Under the pieces are notes generated by a model. The model ran no database searches. It worked only from the letters and a program-made list of their open reading frames with translations, and was not told the origin of the DNA. Shown piece by piece: positions 6,155-7,611 of a stretch of DNA of 7,611 bases. Location of the stretch: NCBI GenBank assembly GCA_030634505.1, contig DAOWAQ010000089.1, positions 1-7,611 of the forward strand, read 5' to 3'. Both the position numbers and the translations under genes were made by a program. Within the stretch, counting starts at the first letter, position 1. The number at the start of each line of letters is the position of its first letter. The stretch comes from Calditrichia bacterium (GTDB lineage Bacteria > Calditrichota > Calditrichia > JAJRVZ01).

Positions 6155-6931
6155 ATGCAGTTTTTCTTTTCATTTACACTTTTTATAATAATAACAATTA
6201 GTTCGCTAGCGGCCATTAAAAAGGAGGTCGTCGAATATAAACACGGCGATGTTGTACTGGAAGGTTATCTTGTTTATGATGATTTGTTAAAATCCAAAAG
6301 ACCCGGTATCCTTTTGGTGCATGAATGGTGGGGACACAATAAATACGCAAGAGACCGTGCTGAACAGTTGGTAAATCTTGGTTATGTTGTATTTGCCATC
6401 GATATGTACGGAAAAGGTGTAATTACTGATAAGGCAAAAAAAGCTCAAGAATTGGCTTCTCCATTTTATGAAGACAGGCAACTTATGCAGGATCGTGCTG
6501 CTGTCGGTCTGGAAATTTTAAAGAAATTCAGAAAAGTGGATCCAATGAAATTAGGAGTAATGGGTTATTGTTTTGGTGGAACTGTTGCACTGGAATTGGC
6601 TAGAAGCGGCGCTGATTTAGATGCAGTGGTTTGTTTTCACGGAGGTTTATCTACACCCGATTCTACTGCAGCTAACAATATTCGTGGAGATGTTTTAGTA
6701 TTGCATGGAGCTGATGATCCTTTTGTGCCAAAATCTGATGTTGACAATTTTATTGAGGAAATGAAAAATGCAGGTGTAACCTGGCAATTAAATCAGTATA
6801 GTGGAGCTGTTCATGCATTTACCAACCCTGAAGCGAATATCCATAAATTGGATGGTGTCGCCTATAACTATAAAGCAGATAAGAGATCATGGGAATCAAT
6901 GCGATCCTTCTTTTATGATGTTTTCAAATAA
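6155..6931 (+). CDS. Exported dienelactone hydrolase family protein
   Basis: This is a 258-residue alpha/beta hydrolase of the dienelactone hydrolase family, with a Cys rather than Ser nucleophile. The triad is C139 in GYCFGG (137-142), D188 in HGADDPFVP (184-192) and H220 in GAVHAFTNP (217-225). E57 in VHEWWG (55-60) is the conserved glutamate that in the characterised enzyme interacts with the resting cysteine. Unlike classical cytoplasmic dienelactone hydrolases, it begins with a signal peptide (MQFFFSFTLFIIITISSLAA), so it likely works in the periplasm or outside the cell. DLH-family proteins of this kind are common and mostly uncharacterised; there is no chlorocatechol pathway nearby, so the classical reaction should not be assumed. 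Start ATG 6155 is set by AAAGGAG at 6141-6147. It appears to be a single-gene unit, with its own promoter candidate at 6055-6083 and a terminator at 6957-6988. Confidence 0.93.
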   Translation: MQFFFSFTLFIIITISSLAAIKKEVVEYKHGDVVLEGYLVYDDLLKSKRPGILLVHEWWGHNKYARDRAEQLVNLGYVVFAIDMYGKGVITDKAKKAQELASPFYEDRQLMQDRAAVGLEILKKFRKVDPMKLGVMGYCFGGTVALELARSGADLDAVVCFHGGLSTPDSTAANNIRGDVLVLHGADDPFVPKSDVDNFIEEMKNAGVTWQLNQYSGAVHAFTNPEANIHKLDGVAYNYKADKRSWESMRSFFYDVFK

Positions 6932-6956
6932 TTGATTACACAGCTAAAATCAATTT

Positions 6957-6988
6957 AAAAGGCTGATTTATTTATCAGCCTTTTTTTT
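6957..6988 (+). terminator. Intrinsic terminator after the exported hydrolase
   Basis: GGCTGAT (6961-6967) and ATCAGCC (6974-6980) form a perfect 7-bp stem around a 6-nt loop. AAAA precedes it and eight T residues (6981-6988) follow. It lies 25 nt after the hydrolase stop and separates that gene from sdhC. It is the only convincing rho-independent terminator in the window. Confidence 0.92.
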
Positions 6989-7015
6989 AATAATTACTTA
7001 AAATATTTAAAAAAA

Positions 7016-7044
7016 TTGTAATATTTTATTTATTTATTTAGTAT
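7016..7044 (+). promoter_or_regulatory. Candidate promoter for sdhC
   Basis: TTGTAA (7016-7021) and TAGTAT (7039-7044) lie 17 bp apart, each matching the sigma-70 consensus at 4 of 6 positions. The predicted leader is about 55 nt. A promoter is expected here because the terminator at 6957-6988 isolates the downstream genes, but the boxes are weak and the region is very AT-rich. Confidence 0.3.
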
Positions 7045-7105
7045 ATTCTTCAAAATCATTTCACAAACTTAATTAACAAAACAAAAATCTATCGGAGCAT
7101 TTATT

Positions 7106-7611
7106 ATGATTCGATTTTCTACCTTGGTACTTTCATCAGTAGGCAAGAAAATCTTTATGGGTTTATCGGGATTAATGTTAAGTGGCTTCATTGTTGTGCA
7201 CCTATTAGGAAATCTTACCTTGCTTAGTCCGGATCGTGATCCTTTTAACACTTATGCGCATTTTCTACTAAATCTGGGCACAGCGATTTATGTAGCAGAG
7301 ATTATATTAGCTGCTATTTTTCTAACACATTTCACTTATGCAATTATGATTACATTTGAAAACTGGAGAGCTCGTCCTTCACGCCTAATCACTCTTTTTT
7401 ACTGGAAAGCCCGCGACAAACGTTATAAAATGGTTACGAATGCCGGTCACACCAGTAAAAAGACCTGGGCGTCATCAACTATGATCTGGCCTGGACTTCT
7501 TATAATTGTTTTTACAATTCTTCATCTACTGGATTTCAAATATGGTGAAATACTTATGTACACTACAGCGGATGGACATTTTATACGCGATCTGTTTGAA
7601 ACAGTGTATCG
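7106..7611 (+). CDS. sdhC: Succinate dehydrogenase/fumarate reductase cytochrome b subunit (partial, 3' end cut)
   Basis: The first 168 residues of the b558-type membrane anchor of succinate:quinone oxidoreductase are present; the gene runs off the right edge. This subunit binds heme b and quinone in the inner membrane and holds the SdhA/SdhB catalytic pair. The opening SSVGKKIFMGLSGL (10-23) and the first membrane helix ending in VVHLLGN (30-36) are characteristic. Further helices lie at about 58-83 and 122-143. Candidate axial heme ligands are H32, H75 (LTHFTYA) and H140 (ILHLLDF), with a fourth expected beyond the window; H52 and H115 are less likely because they sit outside the helix cores. 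ATG 7106 is supported by CGGAG at 7093-7097, 8 nt upstream. In this family sdhA and sdhB usually follow, so this is probably the first gene of a sdhCAB operon. Confidence 0.93.
   Translation, partial: MIRFSTLVLSSVGKKIFMGLSGLMLSGFIVVHLLGNLTLLSPDRDPFNTYAHFLLNLGTAIYVAEIILAAIFLTHFTYAIMITFENWRARPSRLITLFYWKARDKRYKMVTNAGHTSKKTWASSTMIWPGLLIIVFTILHLLDFKYGEILMYTTADGHFIRDLFETVY

Noticed and set aside
6287..6481. A 64-codon - strand frame
   Set aside because: It is antisense to the dienelactone hydrolase coding region and lacks a domain or convincing start context.
7069..7251. A 60-codon - strand frame at the start of sdhC
   Set aside because: It is antisense to the conserved first part of SdhC, which has a good ribosome binding site and family motifs.

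Overview
This is an AT-rich, gene-dense bacterial window in which every recognisable gene lies on the + strand. Gene content suggests the FCB group (Bacteroidota, Ignavibacteriota, Calditrichota and relatives). The pointers are a short-form QueG without a C-terminal extension, a DUF4846-type exported protein, and an SdhC of the cytochrome b558 family common in these lineages. Several genes have good AGGA-type ribosome binding sites. The best promoter candidates look like ordinary -35/-10 boxes rather than the Bacteroidota TTTG/TAnnTTTG type. The exact phylum cannot be settled from the sequence alone.

Layout. Bases 3-116 may be the tail of an upstream gene, running straight into a GNAT acetyltransferase (127-666). 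After a gap with an inverted repeat and a plausible promoter come an unrecognised all-helical protein with an apparent internal duplication (789-1919) and a cytoplasmic serine alpha/beta hydrolase (1974-2819). Next is a tight run: metallo-beta-lactamase-fold hydrolase (2936-3781), small Rieske ferredoxin (3790-4104), epoxyqueuosine reductase QueG (4173-5105) and an exported DUF4846-like protein (5110-5928). The QueG/DUF4846 gap is only 4 nt and the MBL/Rieske gap 8 nt, so these four are probably one transcript. A gap of 226 bp with a strong sigma-70-like promoter precedes an exported dienelactone-hydrolase-family protein (6155-6931), closed by a clear intrinsic terminator (6957-6988). The window ends inside sdhC (7106 onward), the membrane anchor of succinate dehydrogenase/fumarate reductase. 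Its own promoter candidate follows the terminator, and sdhA and sdhB are expected beyond the right edge.

How the genes fit together. Most are housekeeping or general-metabolism genes: tRNA modification (QueG), respiration (SdhC), and hydrolases of unknown substrate. No mobile element, CRISPR array, tRNA, rRNA or defence system is visible. The least explained parts are the helical protein at 789-1919, the MBL-Rieske pair beside QueG, and a 14-codon hydrophobic reading frame that overlaps the Rieske stop codon. I see no convincing evidence for an entirely new system.
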